The position numbers and the translations under genes were made by a program. From NCBI GenBank assembly GCA_002255985.1, contig NKIR01000006.1, positions 1 through 64,000 of the forward strand: a stretch of DNA of 64,000 bases, read 5' to 3'. A model generated the notes under the pieces. It ran no database searches and was not told where the DNA came from. It saw only the letters and a program-made list of their open reading frames with translations. Positions 41,487 through 50,435 of the stretch are shown piece by piece (position 1 is the first letter of the stretch; each line of letters starts with the position of its first letter). The stretch comes from Sphingomonadaceae bacterium PASS1 (GTDB lineage: Bacteria; Pseudomonadota; Alphaproteobacteria; Sphingomonadales; Sphingomonadaceae).

Positions 41487-43886
41487 ATGGATCTGAACCT
41501 GCCTTTATTGCCACTGCGCGATATCGTTGTTTTCCCCGGTATGATTGTTCCCTTGTTTGTGGGTCGGGATAAGTCGGTCGTCGCGCTGGAAAAAGCGATG
41601 GCGGCGAACAAGGAAATTTTCCTCGTCGCGCAGTTGGATCCAGCCGAGGATGATCCCGGCAAAGATGATTTGTACGATATCGGCGTAACCGCGACGATTA
41701 TGCAGCTGCTGAAGCTGCCCGACGGTACTGTGCGCGTTCTGGTCGAAGGCAAGCAACGCTCGCAACTGCGCGATTTGGTTGAGCACGGCAGCGAATATGT
41801 CGAAGCGGCGGTGTCACTCGTTGTCGAACAAAATGCTGAAGGTCCTGAAGCGACCGCGCTAATGCGGTCGGTCGCTGACCAGTTTGAAAATTATTCGAAG
41901 CTCAACAAGAAAATGCCCGCTGAAACCGCGGTGCAGCTTTCGGAGATCGAAACGCCGTCGGCGCTTGCGGACGCCGTTGCGGCCAATATCCAGTTAAAGG
42001 TGTCGGATAAGCAATCGCTTCTGGTTGAAGCAAACCCGCTTCGTCGGTTAGAAATGGCGTTTGCCTTTATGGAAGGCGAATTGGGCGTATTGCAGGTCGA
42101 AAAGAAAATTCGTGGCCGCGTGAAGCGCCAAATGGAAAAGACCCAGCGCGAATATTATCTGAACGAACAGATGAAGGCCATCCAGCGCGAGCTGGGCAAT
42201 GACGATGGCGAAGGCGGCGACGAAGCTGCCGAGATTCAAAACAAGATCGACACGATGAAGCTGTCCAAGGAAGCAAAGGCGAAAGCCAATGCCGAATTGA
42301 AAAAGCTGCGCGGCATGGCACCCATGTCCGCCGAAGCGACCGTCGTGCGCAATTATCTCGACACGCTTCTGGGCATACCATGGGGCAAAAAGTCCAAGTT
42401 GAAGCGCGACATCGCCAAGGCGCAGGACGTTCTCGACGAGGACCATTTCGCCTTAGAAAAGGTCAAGGACCGCATTGTTGAATATCTTGCGGTACAGGCG
42501 CGCACCAATAAACTTAAAGGCCCAATCTTGTGCCTCGTTGGCCCTCCCGGCGTGGGCAAGACGTCGCTTGGTAAATCGATTGCCAAGGCAACGGGGCGTG
42601 AGTTCATCCGTCAGTCGCTTGGCGGCGTGCGTGATGAAGCAGAGATTCGGGGCCACCGCCGGACCTATATTGGTTCGATGCCGGGTAAGGTCGCCGCCAA
42701 TTTGAAAAAAGCAGGGACGATGAACCCGCTGTTCCTGCTCGATGAAATCGACAAGCTTGGTCAGGATTTCCGTGGTGATCCGGCGTCTGCATTGCTTGAG
42801 GTTCTTGATCCGGAACAGAACAACAAGTTCAATGACCATTATCTCGAAATCGACTTGGACCTGTCCGACGTGATGTTCGTGACAACGGCCAACAGCCTCA
42901 ATTTGCCGCAGGCGCTTTTGGACCGCATGGAAATCATCCGGTTGGAAGGTTATACCGAAGACGAGAAGCTGGAGATTGCGAAGCGACATTTGTTTGACAA
43001 GCAAGTCGAAGCCCATGGGTTGAAGCCGGAAGAATTCTCGGTCAGCGATGATGCATTGCGTGATCTGATCCGTTATTACACGCGGGAAGCCGGTGTGCGT
43101 ACGCTTGAGCGCGAAATCGCCAAGCTGGCACGCAAATCGCTGCGCCGTATATTAGAAGGCAAAGCCACCAGTATTGCGATTACACCCGACAATCTCGCAG
43201 ATTTTTCGGGCGTCCGTAAATACCGCCACGATATGGGCGAGGAAGAAAACCAAATTGGTGCTGTGACGGGGCTTGCTTGGACTGAGGTTGGCGGCGAACT
43301 GCTCACCATCGAAGCTGTGACTGTCCCGGGTAAGGGCCAGATCAAGACAACCGGTAAGCTCGGCGAAGTGATGAGCGAGTCCATCCAGGCTGCCTTGAGC
43401 TACGTTAAGGCGCGCGCACCGAGCTATGGCATTAAGCCGAGCCTATTTGGACGCAAGGATGTCCATATCCACCTTCCCGAAGGCGCTGTGCCCAAGGACG
43501 GTCCATCGGCGGGTATTGGCATGGTTACATGCATCGTTTCGACCCTGACCGGAATTGCTGTGCATCGCGACGTCGCCATGACGGGTGAAGTTACCTTGCG
43601 CGGACGTGTGCTCCCAATTGGCGGATTGAAAGAGAAACTGCTTGCAGCGCTCCGGGGTGGCATCAAGACGGTGCTTATTCCGCAGGAGAACGAGAAGGAC
43701 CTCGCGGATATTCCAGCCAACATAAAAGAAGGTCTGGAAATCATTCCTGTCAGCCACGTCGATCAGGTGCTGGCGCGTGCGCTGGTATCGCCTCTGGTGG
43801 CTGTAGAATGGACCGAAGCGGATGAACTTGCTGCGGCCTTGCCGCATACAGTTGGCGGCGAAAACGGGGCGTCTGTGACCCATTAA
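41487..43886 (+). CDS. lon: ATP-dependent protease Lon
   Basis: A 799-residue LonA protease. The N-terminal substrate-binding domain (LNLPLLPLRDIVVFPGMIVP) is followed by the AAA+ module with Walker A GPPGVGKT and DEIDKLGQDFRGDPASAL, and the proteolytic domain with the catalytic serine in PKDGPSAGI and Lys in the GLKEKLLAA stretch. The ATG at 41487 has a TTGGAG ribosome-binding site nine bases away and replaces the longer track start. It degrades misfolded and regulatory proteins. hupB follows, a conserved neighbour order. Confidence 0.95.
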   Translation: MDLNLPLLPLRDIVVFPGMIVPLFVGRDKSVVALEKAMAANKEIFLVAQLDPAEDDPGKDDLYDIGVTATIMQLLKLPDGTVRVLVEGKQRSQLRDLVEHGSEYVEAAVSLVVEQNAEGPEATALMRSVADQFENYSKLNKKMPAETAVQLSEIETPSALADAVAANIQLKVSDKQSLLVEANPLRRLEMAFAFMEGELGVLQVEKKIRGRVKRQMEKTQREYYLNEQMKAIQRELGNDDGEGGDEAAEIQNKIDTMKLSKEAKAKANAELKKLRGMAPMSAEATVVRNYLDTLLGIPWGKKSKLKRDIAKAQDVLDEDHFALEKVKDRIVEYLAVQARTNKLKGPILCLVGPPGVGKTSLGKSIAKATGREFIRQSLGGVRDEAEIRGHRRTYIGSMPGKVAANLKKAGTMNPLFLLDEIDKLGQDFRGDPASALLEVLDPEQNNKFNDHYLEIDLDLSDVMFVTTANSLNLPQALLDRMEIIRLEGYTEDEKLEIAKRHLFDKQVEAHGLKPEEFSVSDDALRDLIRYYTREAGVRTLEREIAKLARKSLRRILEGKATSIAITPDNLADFSGVRKYRHDMGEEENQIGAVTGLAWTEVGGELLTIEAVTVPGKGQIKTTGKLGEVMSESIQAALSYVKARAPSYGIKPSLFGRKDVHIHLPEGAVPKDGPSAGIGMVTCIVSTLTGIAVHRDVAMTGEVTLRGRVLPIGGLKEKLLAALRGGIKTVLIPQENEKDLADIPANIKEGLEIIPVSHVDQVLARALVSPLVAVEWTEADELAAALPHTVGGENGASVTH

Positions 43887-43972
43887 AGGGTGATTTATCG
43901 CTTTCGGTTGTTCGTTATCGGTAAAACTGACAGTTTTTGACAGAAAATGACGGTTTTGGGCGGATTTTTCCT

Positions 43973-44000
43973 TTGACAGTGCACGCAATGTCATCATTAT
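43973..44000 (+). promoter_or_regulatory. Possible promoter of the HU gene
   Basis: TTGACA (43973-43978) and CATTAT (43995-44000) are separated by 16 bases, a reasonable sigma-70 promoter. Upstream there are repeated TGACAG/TGACGG segments of unknown meaning. The start codon lies about 78 bases downstream, preceded by GAGAGGGG. Confidence 0.5.
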
Positions 44001-44078
44001 CCGTACACCGGTTTACGCCGCGACTCAATTAAACAATAATTTGGGTTTTATACAATTTTTGAGAGGGGGGTTCCCAAT

Positions 44079-44351
44079 ATGAACAAGCAAGATCTCGTCA
44101 ACGCAGTTGCAGACGCAAGCGGCCTGACCAAAGCAGATGCTGGTAAAGCAGTAGAAGCGACCTTTGAAGCAATCACCGGCGCGCTGAAGAGCGGCGGCGA
44201 AGTGCGTCTCGTTGGTTTCGGTACATTCGGCGTTGCAAAGCGTAAGGCTTCGACCGGCCGTAACCCACGCACTGGTGAACCAATGACCATCAAAGCATCG
44301 ACTCAGCCTAAGTTCAAGGCTGGCAAGGCGCTTAAGGATGCCGTCAACTAA
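44079..44351 (+). CDS. hup: DNA-binding protein HU
   Basis: A 90-residue HU/IHF family protein. It begins MNKQDLVNAVADASGLTKADA and holds the DNA-binding arm GFGTFGVAKRKASTGRNPRTG, followed by IKASTQPKFKAGKALKDAV. It compacts DNA as a dimer. A separate promoter and two terminator-like hairpins flank the gene. The placement after lon is a common arrangement. Confidence 0.96.
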   Translation: MNKQDLVNAVADASGLTKADAGKAVEATFEAITGALKSGGEVRLVGFGTFGVAKRKASTGRNPRTGEPMTIKASTQPKFKAGKALKDAVN

Positions 44352-44373
44352 GACAAACCAAATTTATTTGGTG

Positions 44374-44407
44374 AAAGGGGCGGGGCGAAAGCATCCGCCC
44401 TTTTTTT
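44374..44407 (+). terminator. Intrinsic terminator after the HU gene
   Basis: GGGCGG (44378-44383) pairs with CCGCCC (44395-44400), followed by seven T. A smaller ACCAAAT/ATTTGGT hairpin lies just before (44357-44372). Confidence 0.85.
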
Positions 44408-44469
44408 ATGCCCGACGCCAGCGCGGATGGCGTTGGTGCAAAATGGCAAATATAACGCACACGCAAAAA

Positions 44470-44488
44470 CGCCGCCATGACGGCGGCG
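44470..44488 (-). terminator. Terminator of the minus-strand small membrane gene
   Basis: CGCCGCC pairs with GGCGGCG around a five-base loop (ATGAC); read on the minus strand it is followed by TTTTT. It lies 46 bases downstream of the gene ending at 44535. Confidence 0.75.
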
Positions 44489-44534
44489 TAATGATTGAGC
44501 CGATTTGCCTGGCTCGTTTGCTAAACAAGCCCTG

Positions 44535-44774
44535 TTAAGCGGCGAGGCGCATTTCGCCAATGGCGCGGCCAGCGACCGGGAATGCAATAATCGTTGCAGG
44601 GTTGCGACGACGCATTTCACCGCACGTGATGCGACGTTCGCGCGCGACTTCTCCTGCAAATTCCATTTCAACGACTTCACGTATCCGCGGCATGGCGTTG
44701 CGCACTGTTAACACAATTGCGCCGCCCGACATAGCAAGAGCGATCACAAAAAGAAGGGAAGCTACGATGGTCAT
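44535..44774 (-). CDS. Small single-pass membrane protein of unknown function
   Basis: A 79-residue protein with one N-terminal membrane helix (IVASLLFVIALAMSGGAIVL) and a basic, mostly cytoplasmic tail. Its family is unknown to me. AAGGA about ten bases upstream supports the start. It is flanked by its own terminator and by a 5' region with two hairpins (44795-44839), which may control expression. The C-terminal tail has many Arg residues, suggesting contact with membrane or nucleic acid. Confidence 0.6.
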   Translation of the reverse strand: MTIVASLLFVIALAMSGGAIVLTVRNAMPRIREVVEMEFAGEVARERRITCGEMRRRNPATIIAFPVAGRAIGEMRLAA

Positions 44775-44794
44775 GGCACTGGTCCTTTCTGTCC

Positions 44795-44839
44795 CCCGCC
44801 AAACTATTTGGCGGGCTTTGCTGCCTCGGTATGGGCAGC
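44795..44839 (-). promoter_or_regulatory. Two hairpins in the 5' leader of the small membrane gene
   Basis: CCCGCCAAA (44795-44803) and TTTGGCGGG (44807-44815) form a perfect nine-base stem with a three-base loop; GCTGCC/GGCAGC forms a second stem (44820-44839). On the minus strand they lie 20 to 65 bases before the ATG, just upstream of the AAGGA site. Confidence 0.55.
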
Positions 44840-44952
44840 GTTTGAGCTTTTGTTCACTATTTGTTCTAACTTGTCAAGCGTGTTCTCACCGACGAAATAA
44901 CGTGGAGTATTTCGGGGATTAGCTGTGGATAATTTTTCTTATCGGGAGAGGC

Positions 44953-45363
44953 TCAACGGCCTTCGCTTTTTCCACGCCGTTCCGCGAACCATGCCTGCAA
45001 CGCCTGTTGTGTGCAGCCGGTAAATCCATTTGATCCGTTTACCGAGCAGCTGTTGGGCAGAACTGCGCGGGCATAGCCATCGAGGCTCTCTACCGCGGAG
45101 GTCCAGCTCCCGCCGCTGACGGAAGTATCATCGGTTTTACGCAGCGATTCGGGAACCCGATATCGCTCGCTTTCGGGTTGGGCAGCGCATACAATAATTT
45201 CGTCGCCTACCGCTTCGGGGCATTTGTCTTCGCCGAAAGTGACGAGAAACGAAATTCGGTCGGGAGGAGCAGATACCAGTGCCTCACCCAACGGATTGCC
45301 TTCGGAATGCAACGGACTGCACAGCAGGCCGATGGGTAATAAAAAAGCGATGCTTTTTAACAT
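44953..45363 (-). CDS. Secreted hypothetical protein
   Basis: A 136-residue protein with a probable signal peptide (KSIAFLLPIGLLCSPLHS) and five cysteines in the mature part, including ...DKCPEAVGDEIIVCAA and SCSVNGSNGFTGC. The pattern suggests a disulfide-stabilised periplasmic or surface protein. The family, which I believe recurs in sphingomonads, has no known function to me. It is divergent from rpsB with about 240 bases between, which must also hold its promoter. Confidence 0.6.
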   Translation of the reverse strand: MLKSIAFLLPIGLLCSPLHSEGNPLGEALVSAPPDRISFLVTFGEDKCPEAVGDEIIVCAAQPESERYRVPESLRKTDDTSVSGGSWTSAVESLDGYARAVLPNSCSVNGSNGFTGCTQQALQAWFAERRGKSEGR

Positions 45364-45602
45364 ATATGCCTTTTACACCCTTCTTGTTTGTGTGGTAGGG
45401 CACGTTGGCTGAACGCGGTGTTAATGTTGCGACGGCCCAACATTCAGCCGTCTGCGCGTGTTTGATGCTTGACGAATCTCCTCTACAGCTATAACGGCCC
45501 ACCCATTCCACATGGGAAACGCACATACCGGTGCTAATCTTTGCCTTTTAGGCAACAGTGACGTTCTAGTTTCCCAGAGGCTCAACCGGAAGGAGAAGTA
45601 CC
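45364..45602. promoter_or_regulatory. Leader region upstream of rpsB
   Basis: About 240 bases between the divergent secreted-protein gene and rpsB. TTGACG at 45469 and TATAAC at 45490 make a weak promoter candidate with a 15-base spacer. GAAGGAGAAGTACC is a strong ribosome-binding site before the ATG at 45603. No clear S2-type leader structure was resolved by eye. Confidence 0.4.
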
Positions 45603-46412
45603 ATGGCGGCACCTGTCGTAACCATGCAGCAATTGCTTGAAGCTGGGGCCCATTTCGGCCACCAAACACACCGTTGGAACCCGCGTATGAAGCCGTATAT
45701 CTTCGGCGCGCGCAACGGTATCCATATTCTCGATCTCTCGCAGTCCGTGCCATTGTTTGCACGTGCGCTTGATTTTGTTGCCCAGAGCGTTTCGTCGGGC
45801 GGCAAGGTTCTGTTTGTTGGCACAAAGCGCCAGGCGCAGGGCCCAATCGCTGACGCAGCACGCGCATCGGGTCAGCATTTCGTCAACCATCGCTGGTTGG
45901 GCGGCATGCTCACCAACTGGAAGACCATTTCGAACTCGATCAAGAAGCTCAAGACGCTCGAAGAGCAGCTTTCGGGCGACACGCACGGTTTCACGAAGAA
46001 GGAAATTCTTCAGATGACCCGCGAGCGCGACAAGCTTGAAATGAGCCTTGGCGGTATCCGCGACATGGGCGGCATTCCTGACGTGATGTTCGTGATCGAC
46101 GCCAACAAGGAAGAACTCGCCATTAAGGAAGCCAATGTTCTTGGTATTCCTGTCATCGCGATCCTCGATTCGAACGTATCGCCAGACGGCATCGCGTTCC
46201 CGGTTCCTGCAAATGATGACGCAGCGCGCGCCATTCGTTTGTACTGCGACGCCATTGCCACTGCGGCAACCAAGGGCAACGTAAATGCTAAGGTTGCCAA
46301 GGGCATTGACCTTGGCGCCGAAGTTGAACCCGCTGCCGAACCTGCATTGGCCGAAGAAGCTGCAGCTGTAGCCGAAGTCGCTGCAGAAGAAGCGCCAGCT
46401 GCCGAAGCTTAA
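45603..46412 (+). CDS. rpsB: 30S ribosomal protein S2
   Basis: A 269-residue S2 protein with the typical start [20 protein letters not shown] and core [14 protein letters not shown], plus an alanine/glutamate-rich C-terminal tail (about 230-269) common in alphaproteobacteria. It is assembled late into the 30S head. It opens the rpsB-tsf-pyrH-frr block, and a stem-loop separates it from tsf. Confidence 0.97.
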   Translation: MAAPVVTMQQLLEAGAHFGHQTHRWNPRMKPYIFGARNGIHILDLSQSVPLFARALDFVAQSVSSGGKVLFVGTKRQAQGPIADAARASGQHFVNHRWLGGMLTNWKTISNSIKKLKTLEEQLSGDTHGFTKKEILQMTRERDKLEMSLGGIRDMGGIPDVMFVIDANKEELAIKEANVLGIPVIAILDSNVSPDGIAFPVPANDDAARAIRLYCDAIATAATKGNVNAKVAKGIDLGAEVEPAAEPALAEEAAAVAEVAAEEAPAAEA

Positions 46413-46417
46413 ATAAA

Positions 46418-46452
46418 CCTTGTGTCCCCTGACCTGCTCGGGGGACACAAGG
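46418..46452 (+). other. Stem-loop between rpsB and tsf
   Basis: CCTTGTGTCCCC (46418-46429) pairs perfectly with GGGGACACAAGG (46441-46452) around an 11-base loop. There is no T-run after it, so it is more likely an attenuator or an RNA-stability element than a full terminator. Confidence 0.7.
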
Positions 46453-46561
46453 TCTGAAATATCGGTGTAAACATCGTTTTCGGATCATATTTTCCCGCAT
46501 TCACGGGAATGACAAAATTGGCGGCTATGGATGCCGCTGCATTCATTCGAAAGGACAAAAT

Positions 46562-47488
46562 ATGTCTGCAATTACAGCTTCAGCCGTCAAGGAACTGCGT
46601 GAGCTTTCCGGCGCCGGCATGATGGACGCCAAAAAGGCGCTTGAAGAAACCAATGGCGATATCGAAGCAGCAGTAGATTTGTTGCGTGCCAAGGGTCTTG
46701 CAACTGCTGCCAAGAAGTCGAGCCGCACGGCCGCAGAAGGCCTTGTTGGCGTTGCCGTTGAAGGTACCAAGGGTACTGCCATCGAAGTCAACAGCCAGAC
46801 GGACTTCGTTGCGAAGAACGAACAGTTCCAAGAATTCGTTGCTGCTGTTAGCAATGTCGCATTGAGCCTGAGCGCAAATGAAGCTGAAGCTGTTTTGGCG
46901 GCGCCTTATGGCGATGGCGAAACCGTTCAGGACCGTTTGACCAATAATATTGCAACCATCGGTGAAAACCAGGTTATCCGCCGTGTTAAGTCGCTTTCTG
47001 TCAGCAATGGTCGCGTCGTGTCGTACGTGCACAACGCTGCCGCGCCTGGCATGGGTGGCATCGGTGTTCTCGTGGCGCTCGAAAGCGAAGCAGATGCTGC
47101 AACGCTCGACGGCCTCGGCAAACAACTGGCGATGCACATCGCTGCTGCATTCCCGCTTTCGCTCGACGAAACCGGTTTGGACGCAGAAACACTTGAGCGC
47201 GAGCGTGGCATTGCCCGTGAGAAGGCTTCGGAAAGCGGCAAGCCTGCAGATATCGTCGAAAAGATGGTTGAAGGCGCTGTTAAGAAGTTCGCGAAGGAAA
47301 ATGCTTTGTTGAGCCAGCCATTCGTTATGGACGGCAAGACACCGATTTCCGACGTTGTTGCCGCCGCTGGTAAAGAAGCTGGCAAGCCAATCGTGTTGAA
47401 GGACTATGTCCGCTTCCAGCTTGGTGAAGGCATCGAAAAGGAAGTGTCTGACTTTGCAGCTGAAGTGGCTGCCGCGGTCGGCGCATAA
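46562..47488 (+). CDS. tsf: Elongation factor Ts
   Basis: The 308-residue guanine nucleotide exchange factor for EF-Tu. The UBA-like N-terminus ([19 protein letters not shown]), the [10 protein letters not shown] block and the following core domains are all present at normal length. It is preceded by GAAAGGACAA. pyrH follows after about 100 bases with a small hairpin between. Confidence 0.96.
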   Translation: MSAITASAVKELRELSGAGMMDAKKALEETNGDIEAAVDLLRAKGLATAAKKSSRTAAEGLVGVAVEGTKGTAIEVNSQTDFVAKNEQFQEFVAAVSNVALSLSANEAEAVLAAPYGDGETVQDRLTNNIATIGENQVIRRVKSLSVSNGRVVSYVHNAAAPGMGGIGVLVALESEADAATLDGLGKQLAMHIAAAFPLSLDETGLDAETLERERGIAREKASESGKPADIVEKMVEGAVKKFAKENALLSQPFVMDGKTPISDVVAAAGKEAGKPIVLKDYVRFQLGEGIEKEVSDFAAEVAAAVGA

Positions 47489-47501
47489 ATATTCTTGGCT
47501 T

Positions 47502-47519
47502 CCCCGTCACATGACGGGG
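47502..47519 (+). other. Hairpin between tsf and pyrH
   Basis: CCCCGTCA and TGACGGGG form an eight-base perfect stem with a CA loop. It is followed by ATAAAGCC, without a T-run. It may be a weak terminator or transcript-end signal for tsf. Confidence 0.6.
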
Positions 47520-47590
47520 ATAAAGCCTTGGCGATGTGGCGCGCGGCTCCTATAGCTGGGCGCCATTATTGTATCGGGACGAGGGACATT

Positions 47591-48316
47591 ATGAGCGCGC
47601 ACGGCTATCGTCGTATATTGCTTAAGCTTTCGGGCGAAGTGCTGATGGGGGATCAGGCCTATGGCATTGACCCCGATACCGTCGCGCGCGTGGCCGAAGA
47701 AGTGAAGGCAGCCCAGGATACCGGGCTTCAACTGTGCCTCGTTATCGGTGGTGGCAACATCTTCCGCGGAATGGCCGGTGCTGCCAAGGGCATGGATCGC
47801 GCACAGGCGGACTATATGGGCATGCTGGCAACGGTCATGAATGCTTTGGCCATGCAGAATGCGCTTGAGCAGCTTGGCGTCCCCACACGGGTTCAGTCAG
47901 CCATTGAAATGGACAAAGTGTGCGAGCCCGTCATTCGCCGCCGTGCAGAACGTCATCTGGAAAAGGGCCGGATCGTCATTTTCGCCGCCGGCGTTGGTGC
48001 GCCGTTCTTCACGACCGACAGCGGCGCTGCATTACGTGCGGCTGAAATGCAGTGCGATGCTTTGTTCAAAGGCACTTCGGTCGATGGTGTATATGACGCC
48101 GACCCGAAGAAGGTCGCGACAGCAACCCGTTATGAAACATTGAGTTACGACCGAGTCCTGGCAGATAATCTGAAGGTTATGGACGCGAGCGCTGTGTCGC
48201 TTTGCCGTGATAACAACATACCAATCGTGGTGTTTTCAATCCGCGAGCGGGGCAATATTTTGAAAGTGCTGGACGGAAGCGGCACTTCTACTGTGGTAAC
48301 AAGCGAAGGAAATTGA
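47591..48316 (+). CDS. pyrH: Uridylate kinase
   Basis: A 241-residue UMP kinase, an amino-acid-kinase-fold enzyme making UDP. The start region [20 protein letters not shown] and the [11 protein letters not shown] phosphate-binding block are typical, with ...[13 protein letters not shown] further on. The ATG at 47591 gives the normal length; the track start is upstream. frr follows after three bases, so the two are cotranscribed. Confidence 0.96.
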   Translation: MSAHGYRRILLKLSGEVLMGDQAYGIDPDTVARVAEEVKAAQDTGLQLCLVIGGGNIFRGMAGAAKGMDRAQADYMGMLATVMNALAMQNALEQLGVPTRVQSAIEMDKVCEPVIRRRAERHLEKGRIVIFAAGVGAPFFTTDSGAALRAAEMQCDALFKGTSVDGVYDADPKKVATATRYETLSYDRVLADNLKVMDASAVSLCRDNNIPIVVFSIRERGNILKVLDGSGTSTVVTSEGN

Positions 48317-48319
48317 ATC

Positions 48320-48877
48320 ATGCCGCAATATGACAAGACTGATGTCGAGCGCCGCATGAAAGGCGCTGTTGATTCTTTTAAGAGCGACCTTTCCGGTTTG
48401 CGCACGGGCCGTGCGAACGTGACCTTGCTCGACCCCGTAGTGGTCGAAGTTTATGGCTCACACATGCCGTTGAGCCAGGTTGCAACGGTCAGCGCGCCTG
48501 AGCCGCGGTTGTTGTCGGTACAGGTCTGGGACCGTTCCAACGTGACCCCGGTTGAAAAGGCTATTCGTTCGGCTGGCCTTGGCCTTAACCCGATTACCGA
48601 TGGCCAGACACTGCGTCTGCCTATCCCCGATTTGACCGAAGAGCGCCGCAAAGAGCTGGCTAAGCTTGCAGGCCAATATGCAGAGAAGGCGAAAATCGCG
48701 ATCCGCAACGTACGGCGCGATGCGAATGACGGGCTGAAGACCGACGAGAACAAGAAGGAAATCAGCGAAGACGATCGCAAGCGGCTTGAGACTGAAGTTC
48801 AGAAGATGACCGACGAGATGATCAAGGCCGTTGATGACGCCGCTGCGCACAAGGAAAAGGAAATCCTTAGCCAGTGA
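48320..48877 (+). CDS. frr: Ribosome recycling factor
   Basis: A 185-residue RRF, which with EF-G splits post-termination ribosomes. The sequence reads [20 protein letters not shown] and ends in the helical [20 protein letters not shown] region, both typical. It starts three bases after pyrH. A palindromic repeat follows before uppS. Confidence 0.97.
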   Translation: MPQYDKTDVERRMKGAVDSFKSDLSGLRTGRANVTLLDPVVVEVYGSHMPLSQVATVSAPEPRLLSVQVWDRSNVTPVEKAIRSAGLGLNPITDGQTLRLPIPDLTEERRKELAKLAGQYAEKAKIAIRNVRRDANDGLKTDENKKEISEDDRKRLETEVQKMTDEMIKAVDDAAAHKEKEILSQ

Positions 48878-48896
48878 TCGCTGTATCAACCTCTTG

Positions 48897-48970
48897 CCCG
48901 TTCGCATTGAGCGAAGACGAGAGGCCGGTCGGTTCTGCGCGGTGTCTCGACTTTGCTCGACGTGAACGGG
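48897..48970. repeat. Imperfect palindromic repeat between frr and uppS
   Basis: Two 26-base arms (48897-48922 and 48945-48970) are inverted copies, 21 of 26 positions matching, starting with CCCGTTC and ending with GAACGGG. The 22-base spacer is GC-rich. It resembles the sphingomonad repeat CCGTTCG...GAGC...CGA...GAACGG known to me from other genomes. The track ORF for uppS begins inside it. Confidence 0.75.
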
Positions 48971-48979
48971 TGGGGTAGT

Positions 48980-49699
48980 GTGTTGACCACCGGTTCCCAA
49001 CCTGAGCGCATTGAAGCCGGCACCGGAAAAATGCCACGGCATGTTGCCATCATTATGGATGGTAACGGACGCTGGGCGAAAAAGCGCATGTTGCCGCGAG
49101 CTATGGGGCACAAAAAGGGCGTTGAGACTGTTCGGAAAGTGGTCCGTGCAGCGGGTGAGTTGGGCTTGGAAACACTCAGCCTTTATGCTTTTTCGAGCGA
49201 AAACTGGAAACGTCCTGAAGATGAAATAAGCGACCTGATGGGGTTGATGCGCGAATTCATAAAATCTGACCTCGATGAATTTGCTGCGAACAATGTCCGT
49301 TTAAAGATAATAGGTAATTACAAGGCATTAGCGCCCGATATTGTGGGCATGCTTGAAGAATCGATTGCCCGAACGTCAAACAACACACGCACGACGCTGG
49401 CCGTGGCGCTGAATTATGGATCGCAGGATGAGCTTGTGCGCGCGGCCCGTTCCGCCGCTGCGCAGGGTGACATTACGGCACAATCTATCGAAGCCAATTT
49501 GGATACGGCCGGTCTGCCTCCGTTAGACCTTTTGATCCGGACATCGGGCGAACAGCGGTTGTCGAATTTCATGCTGTGGCAAGCAGCTTATGCCGAGTTC
49601 TGGTTTACAGACACGCTGTGGCCCGATTTTAGCAAGGATGAGCTCGCACAAGCTTTGACAGAGTTTTCGACGCGTGAGCGACGTTACGGTGGTCGATGA
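48980..49699 (+). CDS. uppS: Isoprenyl transferase (undecaprenyl diphosphate synthase)
   Basis: A 239-residue cis-prenyltransferase that makes the lipid carrier for peptidoglycan and other glycans. The catalytic MDGNGRWA and the downstream [10 protein letters not shown] and [19 protein letters not shown]-like blocks are typical. The start is uncertain: GTG at 48980 is favoured because the TTG at 48953 lies in a repeat; ATG at 49031 would shorten the protein. It is coupled to cdsA (ATGA-like overlap). Confidence 0.93.
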   Translation: MLTTGSQPERIEAGTGKMPRHVAIIMDGNGRWAKKRMLPRAMGHKKGVETVRKVVRAAGELGLETLSLYAFSSENWKRPEDEISDLMGLMREFIKSDLDEFAANNVRLKIIGNYKALAPDIVGMLEESIARTSNNTRTTLAVALNYGSQDELVRAARSAAAQGDITAQSIEANLDTAGLPPLDLLIRTSGEQRLSNFMLWQAAYAEFWFTDTLWPDFSKDELAQALTEFSTRERRYGGR

Positions 49700-50433
49700 A
49701 CGATAAGGTCGTTCCGTTGATGAAGCCGCGTTCTGACTTAGGCGTGCGGACATTGTCGAGCGTTGCCATGATGTCGGTGGCTATCGGCGCGATCTGGTTG
49801 GGTGGCTATGCGTTTATGGCGCTGATCGTTCTGGTCGGATTGGGCGTGTACTGGGAATTTGCAAAGCTCGCGCTTGCGTTTGCCCGCAATCTGCCCGCGC
49901 GTATCATCTGGCTTGTTGGCGGGCTTTTGTACGTCGGACTGGCTTGCTTTACTTTATTGCTGTTTAGCGCACCGTTCTTTGGAATGACGCCCACGATCAT
50001 GCTCATCGCAGGCGTCATCGGAACCGATGTCGGCGCATATTTCGCTGGGCGGACATTTGGCGGGCCAAAGATTGCACCGCGCATTAGCCCGTCTAAAACA
50101 TGGTCTGGTTTGCTGGGTGGAATGGTTGGCGCTGGCTTGATGATGATCGCTATTCAGGCGGCGATTTATGCATTCAGGGGCGGCAACGCGGGTGATGGCG
50201 ACGTTTACCTGACTTATGGTTGGCAGCGCCTTGCGTTGACCGGCGCTGCACTTGCCGTTGTTGCGCAAATCGGTGATTTCTTCGAAAGCTGGATGAAGCG
50301 GCGGGCAGGGGTAAAGGACTCTGGAGGGCTTATCCCCGGGCATGGCGGATTGTTTGATCGTACCGATGGTCTGATTGCGGTCGCATTTGTCGCCGGGCTG
50401 ATCACCGTTTCGCAAAGCGCAATGGGCAGTTAG
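49696..50433 (+). CDS. cdsA: Phosphatidate cytidylyltransferase
   Basis: A 245-residue integral membrane enzyme that makes CDP-diacylglycerol. It has about seven hydrophobic segments and the C-terminal family signature [20 protein letters not shown] with GGLFDRTD after it. Its start overlaps the uppS stop by four bases and its stop is two bases before dxr. The tight block uppS-cdsA-dxr-rseP is conserved in proteobacteria. Confidence 0.95.
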   Translation: MNDKVVPLMKPRSDLGVRTLSSVAMMSVAIGAIWLGGYAFMALIVLVGLGVYWEFAKLALAFARNLPARIIWLVGGLLYVGLACFTLLLFSAPFFGMTPTIMLIAGVIGTDVGAYFAGRTFGGPKIAPRISPSKTWSGLLGGMVGAGLMMIAIQAAIYAFRGGNAGDGDVYLTYGWQRLALTGAALAVVAQIGDFFESWMKRRAGVKDSGGLIPGHGGLFDRTDGLIAVAFVAGLITVSQSAMGS

Positions 50434-50435
50434 CG

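Noticed and set aside
48953-48979. TTG start for uppS
   Set aside because: It lies within the palindromic repeat.
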